From NCBI RefSeq assembly GCF_024139115.2, contig NW_026942891.1, positions 354,652 through 418,651 of the forward strand: a stretch of DNA of 64,000 bases, read 5' to 3'. The notes under the pieces were generated by a model. The model worked only from the letters and a program-made list of their open reading frames with translations. It made no database searches and was not told the DNA's origin. This document shows positions 20,095-33,010 of this stretch, piece by piece (within the stretch, counting starts at the first letter, position 1; each line of letters begins with the position of its first letter). Both the position numbers and the translations under genes were made by a program. This DNA comes from Armigeres subalbatus. Its lineage: Eukaryota; Arthropoda; Insecta; Diptera; Culicidae.

Positions 20095-22345
20095 AAGTTC
20101 CTCCAGAATTCCTCCGGAAAGTTCCTCCGGAATTCCTCGGAACTTCCTCGCAGGCGATCCTCCGGAGTTCCTCCACGAATTCCTCCGGAGTTCCTCCACA
20201 GAATTCCTCGAGAGTTCTCCAGGAATTCCTCGGAAGTTCCTCAGGAATTCCTCTCGGAAGTTCCTCAGGAATTTCTTCGGAAGATACTCCGGAAGTTTCT
20301 CCAGGAATTCATCGCAAGTTTCTCCAAGTTCCTCGGAACTTCCTCCAGAAATTCCTCGGAAGTTCCTCGAATTCCTCGAAGTTCCTCCAGGTTCCTCCGG
20401 AAGTTCCTCCAGGAATTCCTCTGAGGTTTCCTCAGGGAATTCCTCCGGAAGTTCCTCCAGGAATTCCTCGGAAGTTCCTCCAGGAATTCCTCCGGACAGG
20501 TTCTCCCGGAGTTCCTCCGGAAGTTCCTCCAGATTCCCGGTTCCTGGAAGATTCCTCCGGATTCCTCGAATTCTCGGAATTCCTCAGGAAGTTCCTCAGG
20601 AAGTTCCTCCAGGAATTCCTCCGACCTGATTCCTCCAGGAATTCCTCCGGAAGTTCCTCCAGATCCTCCGGAAGTTCCTCAGGAATTCCTCCGGAAGTTC
20701 CTCAGGAATTCCTCGAAGTTCCTCCAGGAATTCCTCGGAAGTTCCTCCAGGAATTCCTCGGAGGTTCCATCCAGGAATTCACTCGGAGTTCCTCAGGAAT
20801 TCCTCGGAAGTTCCTCCGAATTCTCCGGAGTCCTCCAGGAATTCCTCCGGAAGTTCCTCAGAATTCCTCGGAAGTTCCTCCAGGAATTCCTCGGAAGTTA
20901 CCAGTTCTCGAGTCTCGAATTCCTCCGGAAGTTCCTCGATCCTCGGAAGTTCATCTCCGAGTTCCTCCAGGAATTCCTCCGCAGAAGTTTCCTCCAGGAA
21001 TTCCTCGGAGTTCCTCCAGGAATTCTCCATTCCCCGGATTCCTCCAGGAAATTCCTCCGGAATTCCTCGAAATTCCTCAGGAATTCCTCCGAAATTCCTC
21101 CAGGAAGTTCCTCGGAATTCCTCGGAAGTTCCTCGAATTCCTCCAGGAAGTTCCTCGCTCAGGAATTCCTCCGGAAGTTCCTCCAGGAATTCCTCGGAAG
21201 TTCCTCCAGGGAATTCCTCGGAAGTTCCTCGAATTCCTCCGGAAGTTCCTCCAGAATTCTCCAGTTCCCAGATCGGAAGTTCCTCAGAATTTCTCCGAGT
21301 TCCTCAGGAGATTCCTCCGGAAGTTCCACCGGAGATTCCTCCGGAAGTTCCACCAGGAATTCCTCAGGAAGTTCCTCATCGGAAGTTCCCATCCCGGAAG
21401 TTCCTCACGGGAATTCCTCCGGAAGTTCCTCAGGAATTCCTCGGAAGTTCAGATCCTCGAAGTTCCAGATTCTCCGGAAGTTCTCAGGAATTCCTCCGAG
21501 TTCCTCCAGAATTCCTCGGGAAGTTCCTCCAGGAATTCCTCCAGTTCCTCCAGGAATTCCTCCGGAAGTTCCTCAGAATTCCTCCGGAAGTTCCTCCAGA
21601 ATTCCTCCGGAAGTTCCTCCAGAATTCCTCGGAAGTTCAACTCCAGGAATTCCTCGGAAGTTCTCCGTCTCCTCAAATTTCCACGGAAGTTTGTCTCACG
21701 GAGTTCCCGGAAGTTCCTCAGGAATTCCTCAGAGTTCCTCCGAATTCCTCGGAAGTTCTCTCCAGGAATTCCTCCGGAAGTTTCTCAGAATTCCTCGAGT
21801 TAAGATTCCTAGAATTCCTCAGGAATTCTCCGGAATTCTCCCGATTCCGGAAGTTCTTCCAGGAATTCCTCCGGAAGGTTCCTCCGGAATTCGCATCAGG
21901 AAGTTCCTCCGGAATTCCTTGGAAGTTCCTCCAGGAATTCCTCAGAGTTCACTCCAGAATTCCTCCGGGATTTACCTCCGGAAGTTCCTCCAGGAATTCC
22001 TCGGAAGTTTTCCCAGGAGTTCCTTGGGAAGTTATTCAGGGTTCCTCTGGAGTTCCTCAGGAATTCTTTGGAAGTTCCTCCAGAATTCCTCCGGAAGTTT
22101 CACCGGAATTCTTCCGGAAGTTACTCAGGGAGTTCCTCTGGAAGTTCCTCCAGGAATTCCTTCGAGTTCCTCCAGGAAATCCTCAGTTCCTCCAAAATTC
22201 CTCGAAGTTCTCTCCAGTAATTATCCGAGTTTCTTCAGTTATTCACTCCGGAAGTTTCTCCAGTAATTCCTCGGAAGTTTCTCCAGTAATTCTTCCGGAA
22301 GTTCTCTCAATTATTCTTCCGGAAGTTCCTCCAGTAATTCCAAGT
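20095..22345 (+). repeat. 12-bp/24-bp palindromic minisatellite, well-preserved array
   Basis: The basic unit is GGAAGTTCCTCC alternating with AGGAATTCCTCC, a 24-bp dimer with palindromic cores GGAANTTCC and GGAATTCC. There are roughly 180-190 half-units with small indels. Because 12 is a multiple of three, both strands stay open for long stretches: 589 codons on plus (20034-21803) encoding Pro/Glu/Phe/Leu/Ser strings, and minus frames rich in EELPEEF. These are composition artefacts and I do not call a gene. Confidence 0.95.
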
Positions 22346-22346
22346 T

Positions 22347-23085
22347 CTAGGATTGAACGAAAATTGGCCCACTTCCCCAAGGGAACAAGGTCCTGGGAAT
22401 ACCCGGAGGATGACCAATTCGATCGAGAAAGTCGCCGAAATATACTCCAGTGTACTTCTTTGGCAAAATCATGGAGTTTGACATGTCGCAAAGATGGGTT
22501 CTAGATTGAACGGATATTGGCCAGTACCCCAAAGAACCAGGCGCCAGTTGCCGGAAGTTGCCGGAGAGTGGTCAGCTCGATCTAAAGTCGCCGAAAAATT
22601 GTGCCCAGTGCTTGGTTTGAAAATTCATGAAGTTTGTCATTTCGCAAAATGGATTGAACGAATTGGCTATCTCCTCCAAGGGAACCAGGCCTGGAAGTAT
22701 CCGGAGTGGCCAATACGATCGAAAATCGCCAGAACTTACTTGAGTGTACTTGTTCTGCAAAATCATGAAGTCTGACATGTCGCAAGATGGGTTCTAGATT
22801 GAACGAAATTGGCCGCTTCCCAAGGGAACCATGCCCTGGAAGTTCCCGAAGAGTGGTCAGTTCGATCTAAAATCACCGAAATTGGTCCAGTGTACTTGGT
22901 TTGCAAAATCATGAAGTTTGATATGTCACAAGATGGGTTCCTAGATTGAACGAAAATTGGCCCACTTCCCCAAAGGGAACCAGGCCTGGGATTACCGGAG
23001 GGTGTCCAATTCGATCGAAAATTGCCGAAATGTAATCCAGTGTACTTGTTTTGCTAAATCATGAGGTTTGACATGTCTAAGATGG
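22347..23085 (+). repeat. 147-bp tandem repeat, five units
   Basis: The block GATTGAACG(A/G)A starts at about 22352, 22505, 22652, 22797 and 22945. Each unit holds CCAAGGGAACCAGGCCTGG-like, CGATCGAAAATCGCCG-like and CAAAATCATGAAGTTTGACA-like blocks. One inverted copy at 19930-20085 links this array to the left arm of the foldback. Confidence 0.85.
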
Positions 23086-23315
23086 ATTCAAGCCGATTTG
23101 CAAGTGACCATTTTTCAGGAGGAGAAACCCCAGTACTCGGAATATATCTCGAAACCATGGTCATTGCGAAAATTGAAATAGGTTCCTAAAACTATAGGAA
23201 TTTTGTGATCGATTCAGAAGATTTCTTGAAAATCCGTTAGAAATTGGCTGAGCTATGTGGTTTTGAATTTTTAGTTTTGTCGTGAAATGGGGTTGGGGAC
23301 GACGTGTTAATGAAG

Positions 23316-24689
23316 GGCGGGGCTTATTGAATTATTTCATTAGAAATGAGTAAGCTGCTTTCGGCGCGCGAGCCATTTTGGATCGAGATTCCGCAGACAA
23401 CGGACCGTTCGGAGATTGACAAATTCTAAGAATCCTATGAAATTTTCTCGCAAGATTCTGAATTTGGTTATGATATGAGATGCGTATTGTTGCGAAGAAT
23501 AACAACAGAAATTTGACTTTTCATATTACAAAACATTATCTTTTGGTATCTGTCTGTCCGAGCGACGTTCGCCGATGGGTGGTTGCTGTAGATAGTTTCC
23601 ACTGAGGTGTGTCTCATTGATTTTATACAAATGAAGTTAATCCAACTATCGAAATAAACTTTCTTCAAAGTGCAAAACTCAATCGTAAATAGAGATTTGG
23701 AAAAGTGGAATCACTAAAAGAAACCAAGCTTCCGCATAAACGCCGATGCCATCGAAATAATCTGATTTTTTTGAATTAAACCTTTCTTTTCAGAAATGCT
23801 GGTCCTGAGGAAGAACCGATTTTTCTTTCCCCAATGCGCCCTTCCTTACTGACACCGACTATAATAAATTTTCAGCATCGCCACTACGCGGGGTCATCAA
23901 CAATTACTATTTTATAGTCAACTCTTTCTTCAGATGAAATGCTGGTTCGTTGAGGTTGAATGATCTGCAGCATCACACCGAGCACCAAAACCAATACGAC
24001 AATTTCAGTTGAAAATGTTAGCAGCCTCCGTGATGCCGGGTGCGCTCCGCTACGATCGCTTTGATGCGTCCGCTCTGCGTGAAATCTTGTTCAAACTGAG
24101 GATTAGATCTAAACCCCAATTGATTGATTTTTTAAGTCTGTGCTAGTGAGCATGTACGTGATTGGTTGGATTGCCTATTTCTGAACTTTTATCAATTGTG
24201 ATATAATAATTTAAAAATCAGTTGACTCATCCTTGATCGAAAGGTCAAAAAAATGAAATCCATCGAGAAACAGCTGAGATATTAAAGTTTAAAGTCTATC
24301 CTATTTTCGTGACGTTCCCCGATTTCGCAATCGTAAGATGTACCCCAATATAAAAGATGAGCGAGTCCTACGTCAAAACGATCCCTCTAGAAAGATCCGA
24401 AACATCGTCAAAATGGCAATTCTAAAAATATCTCAGAGCTTCGCGATTTTTTCAGTCAATCCATCCTGGCAATTGAAGGCTACCGAGAATTGCCAGTGAA
24501 CTTCTGGAGGAATTTGCAGAAGGAACTCCGGATGAAGTTTAGAAAACTCAACCTTTTCTTGAGAATTTGCCCTTCGAACTTTTGCATTAATTGGGTACCC
24601 CCTCTAGAAAGTAGGCCAATCCTCTTGAAAATAATACCGAGCCCTTTGAAGGTATGCTCCTTTCAGTTTTAAATGCCTTCAAAGTACGT
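23316..24689. other. No feature recognised
   Basis: Unique-looking sequence of moderate AT content. GGCGCGCGAGCC near 23362 is the only GC-rich patch. No frame above about 66 codons carries a motif I know. Confidence 0.5.
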
Positions 24690-25370
24690 TTTCGTGCCTC
24701 TTAATTAAAGGCTTCTGAGCCTCTTGTAGATGAAGCTTCTGAGCCGCTTGAAGGCAATTTTCGATCCACTTAAAAGAGGCTTCCTTTGCATCTTGAAAGA
24801 AAGCTGCCTCTTAATAGCCTCATACTTCCAAACCTCTTGAAGAAGAATTCCGAGCTTCTTGAAGCAGGGCTTCCAGACGCTCTCAAAGGAGGCTTTGAGC
24901 TTCTTGAAGGATGCACCTAACCGCTTGAAAAGAGGCTTCGAGCCTCTCAAACGGACTTGAGCATCTTGGAAAAGGCTTTGAGCCTTTTGAAAGAGGCTTT
25001 TGAGCCTCTTGAAAGTGAGCTCTGAGCCTCAAAAGGTGGCTTCTGGCGCTTGAAAGGATCTTGAAGGAGGCTCCGGGCCTCTTGAAAGGATATTAAAGCA
25101 GGCTTCGGCCTCTTGAAAAGATCTTGAAAGGAGGCTTCCGGGCCTCTTGAAGAGACTTTGAGGCCTCTAGAAAGGAGGCTTTGAGGACTCTAGAAAAAAG
25201 GCCTTTGAGCTTCTTGCAAGGAGGCTTCGAGGCCTCTTAAAGGAACTTCCGAGCCATGAAGAAGGCTGAACCTCTTGGAAGGAGGCTTTAAGCCTTTTGA
25301 AGAACCTTCGAACCTCTTGAATGGAACTTTGAGCTTCTGGAGCAGCTTCGGAGGAATTTAAGGAGGAACG
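24690..25370 (+). repeat. Degenerate 20-24-bp minisatellite
   Basis: Irregular repeats of AGGCTTTGAGCCTCTTGAAA-like blocks, where AGGCTT and GAGCCT form a near palindrome. About 28-30 units; the 25000-25250 part is the best preserved. Confidence 0.85.
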
Positions 25371-28300
25371 CCAACGCCGCTGTGGACCTTTAGACGCACA
25401 GAAAATTCCACTATCGATTGCTTCTTCCCCGCTATGGATGGTTTCGAAATAAAATGTTGAGCTCTGGGATAAACTTCACAATTAAAATTAACTATTTTGG
25501 CGGATGCTACAAATTACCGGAGAACCGTTACTCTTTGGTGAATAATTCAAGACATATAATATTTTGTCCGGCTTTTTGTATGGTGCCCCGCCACTGTGCG
25601 CTGTACGGGAGAGGAGAGGTCAGACCAACCATCAGGATCCATACAAAAAAAACCTTCAAACAAAAAAAATACAAAGTGGGAGAGATAGAGGTTCAAAATC
25701 ATCAAATTTAGAGTAACGTAATTTATAATGAACCTAACAAACCTATGAAAAGTTACTCGCATGCTCGATCAAATGACAAACTGTTTTTCTCCGACATCTA
25801 AGTGCTTAGAAAACAACATTTAAAAGATGCGTCTTAATTCACAAACGTCAATTGAAAAAGCATTAGTAGCATATTGTACGGTTTCTTGGATCACATTTTT
25901 CGGTCCAATGTCGGATTCGCTAACAGACAGTGAGGCATCCTACAAACGAAGCGACTTGCCACGAAAAAAACAAACTTATCATCAAATATTCATTGTTTGT
26001 GTTTTCTATGATGCAGTCATGAGACTTTGGGAAGACAATTGAACATGATCTAGGCAGTAATATAATACCCATGTAGTCGTTTCATCGAATAAGACGAAAA
26101 ATGTATATGAACAAAAACGTGTTCTTATGATTATTACTCCTAACAATTTATTTTCAGTCTTGCTCAGTCTTGCTTTCTAGCATTTCAACTTTTCAATCCT
26201 TCAGGTCAGGCATATTCAGACACGCATCAAATCCGCGGTTCGTACTTCAATCACGCCAGTTAAAGCGGGAAACCACTTGAGGACTCCGTTCGGTCTAATA
26301 CTTTTCAATTAACCATTTTTTAATGGCAACCATTTCCGAAATCCATTTACGGGTTCAATGGATGGAGTTCATGGAACAGAACGACCAAGACCGAAACCGA
26401 ATTCGCTCGACAATTTGCTATTTAGTCGCCGGGGTGGAAAACGCGTCTATTTTTGGTCCATTTAAGCGCACGTACATACTCCGTGGCTACGCACCCAACA
26501 GAACGGTCGTCAGTCGCATAGCGCCGCTGTGCCTGTCGAATCGAGTCAAATGAGCCACACTTCTGCGCGGCTGCTTTGCAATGAACTGGCGGATAGAGCA
26601 CGGATTGCGGTAAAACATGTCTTGCTTGCATATTTAGCGATAGCGTTATCAGTGAACTAGAATGAGTGTGAATGATAAATCAATTGATTTTGTATCCAGA
26701 CTATAGCCATGTGACTATATGTACGCTTCTGTGGGAAAAAGTGTTTTATACGTTCAAATTGATTTTCATTCATGCGTTTTTAATACTCGACCCAATTCGT
26801 TGAAATGTTTTGCTGGTTTACGAATCGAGATCGTTCCTGCAGGGTGAACATTTTGCAACATCCACCCACTGTGAAAATCGACGTGGTACATATTACCGTA
26901 AAAGTATTGCCATGGGATCTGTACTCATGTTCATTTATTTTAGTATTTCAATAAATATAATTCGGATGTACGAATAAATATTTAGATTAATTCTTCACGT
27001 TCAACATGTCAACCACAACTGTCTTGATTGATTATATCGTATATGGCTTTAAAATTGAGGAAATAAATTATAATCTTTCGATATAAAATTTAAGCAAAAC
27101 CATATATAACAAAAAAAAAACAAGCAGAGGAAATTATTGCAGAATCGCTAGCAGCATATTTTTGCTTTAAAAAACCAAATTTGAAAATAATAGGATGTAA
27201 AATAATAAGTTTATCTCATTTCCTGTTGCCAAATGTGTCTTGTTTGTAGAATGCCAACATACTACAACAGGTATAACAATTAACGAATAAAGTAAATCTC
27301 ATTTGCCCATGGGTAGACATTTACTTTTCTTTGTAAAATCAGCCACTCGGCATGATCGAAAACCAAACGACAACAAGTTTTCAATCAGCAAAATGTATTC
27401 CATTGTAATCTACTGCACTGTAACGACTCCGTAAGAGCCGTATTTACGACATCTACTTCCGGAACAGCACAATAGTGTTCACGTGCAGGCAACACTTCGA
27501 TCCTTCAGTAAACTAGAGACGTGCAAAGCTTCGGTTGGCAAATTTGCCCTCCATCCCCGCATTCGCAACCCACCCTCACCCGATTCGGAACAGATTGCCG
27601 CGATGGAAGTGAACCAATCCATTCAAAGTGCGTCAACGCCCGACCAGCTGCCGAAGTAACTCTTTCGTCTTGAAATCGTAATCGCTGATGGCAATCTAAT
27701 TTCCCAGAGCGATAAATCGGAAAACTTGCACCGTGCACGCACGGACGGCAAATAAGAGGCAACAGCCAAATGGCAGCGGCATCAGCCAGAGAAAGGAAAA
27801 TTCAATATTCCCACTTTTCTATTGCTTTCCAGCTCCGCAACAGTCAGCAAGACGCAAGACCGGTGAATCCTTTCTGTGCCTTTGCCGAAATGGGCGCTGT
27901 GATGAACGATCAACTGGTTTGCCCGGGGTTAGGAAGCGCGTGAATAAACTTTCCGGTCAAAAAGGTACGCTCGAAGCAAGTAGGGCTTTCCTTGAACGAC
28001 ATAAACCTTTCCAGTGAGATGGTTTGCTAGTTAACCTGGTTAAATCTTCCCCGGTCGGGCGAAAAGCCGTCTTAGTTTAGGGACGACCTGCCGTCTCTAT
28101 CGGTGTCTGTCACTTTGACGAGAAGGTGTTTACGCATCTGCTTTTCGAATGTTTTTGGCCATTCCAGAGCTAGAAATCACTTTTGAAGTTTCCAAGTTGC
28201 CATAACAATTCTGACCGAATTCAACGAATGCCTTTTCTTCTTCCCGATCGGTTCTCAGGGTGGTATCCTGCCGACAGGAAGCATAAAGAAAAAACTTTTC

Positions 28301-28681
28301 CGTTGGATGATGCATTACTGATCAGGGCTGTCAGATACATTTTCGGCCGTTTTTCACCAATCGACTAAACTGTCTGTTCTGTTATTTTGTTTTGCATCTC
28401 TTGACATGCGTGGTGCAATGCTCAACGTAGAAAAATGCGGACGCACACACAAATGATAAACGGACAAAATGCTTTAAGTTATTTGTTCATGATAGGGCCT
28501 TTATGGCCATTGGGATGTTATTTTTATGTTTTCTTTGTCATTAAAAAATATGCAAAGTGGTGTTTAAAGCTTTATCAACGACGGCATGGAAGTTGTACTG
28601 TGGCAAATTAGTTTCAGTCCTGCACGGACTGCTTTGACTCTTTCTGTTGCAAAGGAAATTAGAAAACAACAAGGTCAGTAA
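25371..28681. other. 3.3 kb without a supported feature
   Basis: AT-rich and mostly unique-looking. Frames of 60-97 codons (for example 25418-25711, 27505-27762 minus, 27733-28017) have no domain I recognise and no neighbour suggesting coding. Exons of an unknown gene cannot be excluded by eye. Confidence 0.4.
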
Positions 28682-28852
28682 TGGCCCGTTTACATTGCTA
28701 GTTCTGGCGAAATGTACTATCCGACAATACTGGCGCGATATTGGCATAATGTAAAGGTAATTGTGGCTAACAAGCGTTTACATTAGGCTAATTTCGCGCT
28801 AATATATTATCAGATAGTCATTAATCCACTAAAATAGCATCTAAACGGGCTA
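28682..28852. mobile_element. 171-bp MITE with TAA target duplication
   Basis: Left end TGGCCCGTTTACATTG; right end is the complement of TAGCCCGTTTAGATG. TAA is repeated at 28679-28681 and 28853-28855. The same kind of 3-bp duplication as the MITE at 17167, but with different termini. No coding. Confidence 0.6.
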
Positions 28853-29499
28853 TAACGTCGAAAATGTATAAAGAACAGTGTTGAGTATGTCACCATTGGC
28901 GCAATTAGAAACACCTATTGAAAGCAGCTTCTTGTGAGCAGCTTCAATGCTGTATATGAATAGATTTATGTTAACAAATTTTCTACAATATTCAAAACTA
29001 CTTACATTTTGTGCACAAATCGCGATTCGTCAAAGCAGATTCGTTCACTTTTGAAGTCATACAGTTTATTTCCATGTACAGTGTTGCCAGTTTCACAGAA
29101 CTAATTGACTACCCCAACATAGTCCGCCCTGGTCGTTAGAGCCGGATGGGCTGGTGTTGTAAGTAAACCGCTTGGAACCGCTGGTTGTGCAGCAGAGCTC
29201 AACATGACAGCTCATGCGCAACAATTTTAGTAGCGAATAGAGAGAAAATTTGGTGAGTATGGAAGGCAGTAGGTGAAAGGTAAACAGATAAGTGAAAACA
29301 GAAAAATAATTCGCGATTGCAGTTCAGAGTGAAAGTTAAGAGAAAGTATAGTTCTGAAGATTCTTATCTAAATTCAATAATTAGCCGAAAAGTGTATTGA
29401 TCGTTTGCTTCCTAAAACCAGTAGTATTTGAAACCTGAAAAGAAATAGATGATTAATTGACTACAAAATAATACAATTCTTACCTGTAGATATGGCGAT
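28853..29499. other. No feature recognised
   Basis: AT-rich sequence; nothing matched by eye. Confidence 0.5.
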
Positions 29500-29921
29500 G
29501 GGGAAGGGCCCAAAACGCCCGATGCAAAACGCCTTTTGTGGTTCCCTCATATTTACCGCATTAATATGTCCGTAACAAACTAGATCTAAAATTATGTAGG
29601 ATAGGCAAGAAAAGTTTCAAAATAGTGCATGGGAAGGTCGGAAAACCGAAAATTTCCACATTTTGAAGAAACATCTAACTTTTTGGCGAGGCAAAACGCC
29701 CTAGTGGCAATAACCTACAAAGTACTTGCGTCTCCACGGACTATCCAACTAGAATGCTGATTCGCCGACGCTGGTACTTTGTTCTTAGAGCCGCCAGCTG
29801 AAAGCCGTTTTGCCTCATTTTCCGGCACAAAATATCACCTTTTTGAATGTGAATATTATCAATATGATTGAGATTTTGATTTTAATGCATCAACTACTAT
29901 CTTGTTTAACTGATGCATAAT
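29500..29921 (+). repeat. 430-bp dispersed repeat, copy 2
   Basis: Matches 10966-11398, with about a dozen scattered one- or few-base deletions (for example one A lost in AACAAACTAGATC, and CGACGCTGG for CGACGCGTGG). The internal inverted motif survives as GAGGCAAAACGCC at about 29690 and CCGTTTTGCCTC at about 29807. Confidence 0.85.
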
Positions 29922-30239
29922 AAATTTAATTTGGTAGTTATTACAAAATGATTTACTAAATTATTATGATCATTTATGTAGGGATAGGCATTATTGTATG
30001 GAGTCTAACTTTATCAACTAGAGGCATTAGTTACTGTTTTCCCTACTTTGCCTATCCTCAGAATTCTCCGAAGTATTGGATGGTATTGAGATAATTAGGT
30101 TTTAGGCATATTCTATGGACAAATATCTAGTTGATACTTGATATTAGTCAAAGTCAAATTGATGACAGGTTGTTTTCAGCTCTAAGTCAGCTAATGTCAG
30201 TGAAGTAATGGTATTATAGATCCAGGCTTGAAATGTGTA

Positions 30240-30850
30240 CCATTGATTAAAAAATTAATCCTAGAGGAAATTCTGGAGGATCTCCAAAATAATTTCTGGT
30301 GAATTTTGTAGAGAATTCCTATAGGAAATTCTAAAAGGTTCCAAAAGAATCTTCGGAAAAAATCGTAGAATTCATGAAGGGATAAAAAACTGAATAAATT
30401 TTCGAAACGAATTCGTAAAGTAATTTCTAGAAAAATATTTTTAAGAATGTCCATTGGTATTTTGAAGGAATTCCTAAAAGAATCTCGAGGGAACTTCCTG
30501 AGTATATTTTCAAGCAATTCTAAAAGATATTTAGGAAGAAACTCAAAATTTCGAAGAATTCCTACATTTCTTCAGGAATTCCTTCGGAAATTCCTTCGAG
30601 CTCCTTCAGAGTTCCTTCTGGAAATGATCCATCTGGAATTCCTCCTGGGTTTCCTTAAAAATAGCCCCAGTTAGCTGTTCTTTCGGAAAATGTACCAGTA
30701 ATTTATTCTCAAATTGCTCCAAAAATTCTTTGAAAGATTACCCAGGAATTTCTTGGAAATTGCCGGAGGATTCAAAACATCATCCCGAAATGAACCAGTA
30801 ATTCCTTCGAAAATTCTTAGGAATTCCTTCGGAATTTCCTAGACATTAAG
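30240..30850. repeat. Strongly decayed 12-bp repeat array with a flip
   Basis: Blocks such as GAGGAAATTCTGG on the left and AATTCCTTCGGAAATTCC on the right derive from the same family as 20095-22345. Orientation changes at about 30540-30560. Frames are low-complexity. Confidence 0.7.
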
Positions 30851-31959
30851 GTCAATACTTTTACATCGAATAGTTATGTTATGTGATGAGTGTTTCGAAA
30901 TTCTTGAAAATGTAGTCTAATGCGTTAATTGTTTGTGAATGGCAGGTAAAACTCGTCTCATAGGTTTTCCAGTACATTAGCAACTGCAGTAGAGAGCAGG
31001 GCATAGTTAGCCTCCACCACGCTATAGGCGAATTCGGCTATAGGCAGAATTTACTTCACTTTTGGTATATCGTCATGTTTTCCACTGGCAATGGCTTCTT
31101 ACAGTCTTTAAGCAGCTGTTGAAGGCGAATCCCACCAAATAAGCCGCGAATTAAAATACGAGAATTCATAACCAAGAGGTGGTGGAGGCACTGCAAGAGA
31201 TGTGCTATTTAATCGGAAAAATCAAATGCAAGTACCCACTGGATGGAAGCTCATCCCAAAGAAAACAAATTTCTTCAATTTGCGACTATTTCAGCTTTCA
31301 TAAATGGTTGGATTAACCAGAAAGCACGAAAATCATACTCCCTCGTATCTGCCAATGCACTTTTTGGAAAGACACTTTTCCTTGGTTCTTGTGACGACCA
31401 CCAGATGTCAAAATGATCGATGAGCTTTACTCAAATTCTACTAAGACCGCATCAATCAATCACCATGTCCTTCAACCCAACACCAAAGGGCCAGATGCCT
31501 TCGTTAAATAGCCATCAAGGGGTTGCGTAATTGGAGTCGATACTATGAGACGAGGTCACTGACCTGAAAAAGGAGGTCATGACCCTGGGATGCGGCCTAT
31601 TTTAAAGTATTTTGACGAACGGATGTTACAAAGTTACAAAGTTACCAAATTTGGAGTTGAAGTAGATAGAAAGTATGTGGGACAAGAAAGGCGTTGAGGT
31701 CAACCCCACTGTCTTTGCGTTGAAAACTCCAGCAAGAACCGCCATTCCTCGGTTCCGTAGTCGGCCTAATCCGACAATGTTTCCGCTGATTCTCAATCGC
31801 TCTTCTTATTGGTCGAAGCAAAAAGCGAGGAAGATCTCAAGCCACCCCGGCAGATACCACTTAAGCTCGACACACAGAAGGAAGAAGGGAAGAAGAGAGA
31901 AGGAAGAGTGGTGCAGTGTTGCGAGGAAGGCCAGGCTCTAAAAACAGGTTAACTAGCTG
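30851..31959. other. No feature recognised
   Basis: Unique-looking sequence. The 88-codon frame at 31675-31941 is basic but carries no known motif. Confidence 0.4.
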
Positions 31960-33010
31960 GAATTTCTTTGAAAATCCTCTGAAACAACTCGAAATAAATC
32001 TAAAATCATTTTGAATTCTTCCACAATGTTTCTTCGAAAAGAATGAATTTTAAAATTACTTCAGAATCTACCTCTAAGTTCCTTGGAATTCAAAACTGCT
32101 TCCCAAATTCTCTAAATTCTTGAATCATTCATTTAGAAATATATTCACAATTCCTTTGAACATTATCCGGAAATACCTCCGAAACTTCTTTAGAAACATC
32201 TACGGTAAATATTTTGGTAATTCTTTCGGATGTTCCTTCAAAAATTCCTTTGGAATTCGTTCTGGAATTCCTTTACAAATTCTTCGGAAAATTATTAAAG
32301 GTTTTGAAAATTCGCTTAGGAATTTCTTCGGAAGTTACTTTAGATTTTTTAGAGTTCATTTACGAGTTCCTTCAAATTCCATCGGATAGCCATATGGAGA
32401 TTCTTTCGCAAATACCTTAGAAATTTCTTCAGAAATTCTTTAACGTCAATTTTTTTCTAAATTAAAAAGACGTTATTAAAATTTAAAAAAATCAGGATTT
32501 TCTAAAAGTCTTCAGAAATTCATTTAGAACTTCTCCATCAAATATTTCAGATCTTTCCGCAGGAAATTACTTTGGATATTCCTCAGTTTTCTGCAATCAT
32601 TCAAGAAATTTCTCGAAAATTCCTCTGGAATTTTTCCAGAATTCAATTTCTTTATATATTTCTCAGGAAATTCCTTTAGAATGTTTTTCGGTAATACCAG
32701 GGAAAATCCTTGAAAATTCTTTTGATTTTGCCTTGGCAAATCCCTTTAGAAATCTTTGACTTTTTCGTGAAAATTCCATAAAAATCCTTCAAACATTCTG
32801 TTGAAAATTCCTTCAAGGAAGTAATAAAATTTCTGGAAGAATACATCAACAAAATATTGGAAAATTAAGGTATTTTGTAGGGTTTAATTGAAGAAAAATT
32901 CCTGAAGAAATCTCTGAAAAAATTATTAAAGGAATTTTCGATGAAAAAATCATAAAATTCTCCAGATTTTTAATCAGAACTTCTCTAGAAATTCATCGAA
33001 ATTTCAAATG
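31960..33010. repeat. Strongly decayed 12-bp repeat array
   Basis: T-rich-strand blocks (ATTCCTTTGGAATTC, TTCTTCGGAA) run to about 32450, a second stretch follows at 32510-32770, and A-rich-strand blocks (GAAGGAATTTTCGATG) appear after 32810. This is the same family in an old state. Low-complexity Phe/Arg/Asn frames only. Confidence 0.65.

Larger units (their letters stand above)
19690..23315. mobile_element. Foldback element with satellite core
   Basis: The left arm (about 19696-20085) and right arm (about 22935-23313) are inverted copies over about 380 bp. Shared blocks include ATTAACACGT, GTAGCTCAGCCAATTTCT, AATGATCATGG/AATGACCATGG, TGGTCACTTGCA and ACATGTCAAAC. Between the arms lie the 12-bp array (20095-22345) and five 147-bp tandem units (22347-23085), of which one inverted copy is also part of the left arm. 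No transposase is present. Termini and target duplication could not be fixed. I infer a non-autonomous foldback transposon that has amplified satellite inside it; a local inversion of a tandem region is the alternative. Confidence 0.6.

Noticed and set aside
20034..21803. 589-codon open frame rich in Pro, Glu, Phe, Leu and Ser
   Set aside because: Produced by a 12-bp repeat whose period is a multiple of three. The opposite strand is open too, and the frame wanders through indels. No domain.
22347..23085. Regular repeats of about 147 bp considered as a CRISPR-like array
   Set aside because: The whole unit repeats with no unique spacers, and the context is insect DNA.
24690..25370. Possible coding repeat protein
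   Set aside because: Unit length varies between 20 and 24 bp, so no frame persists. It is a degenerate minisatellite.
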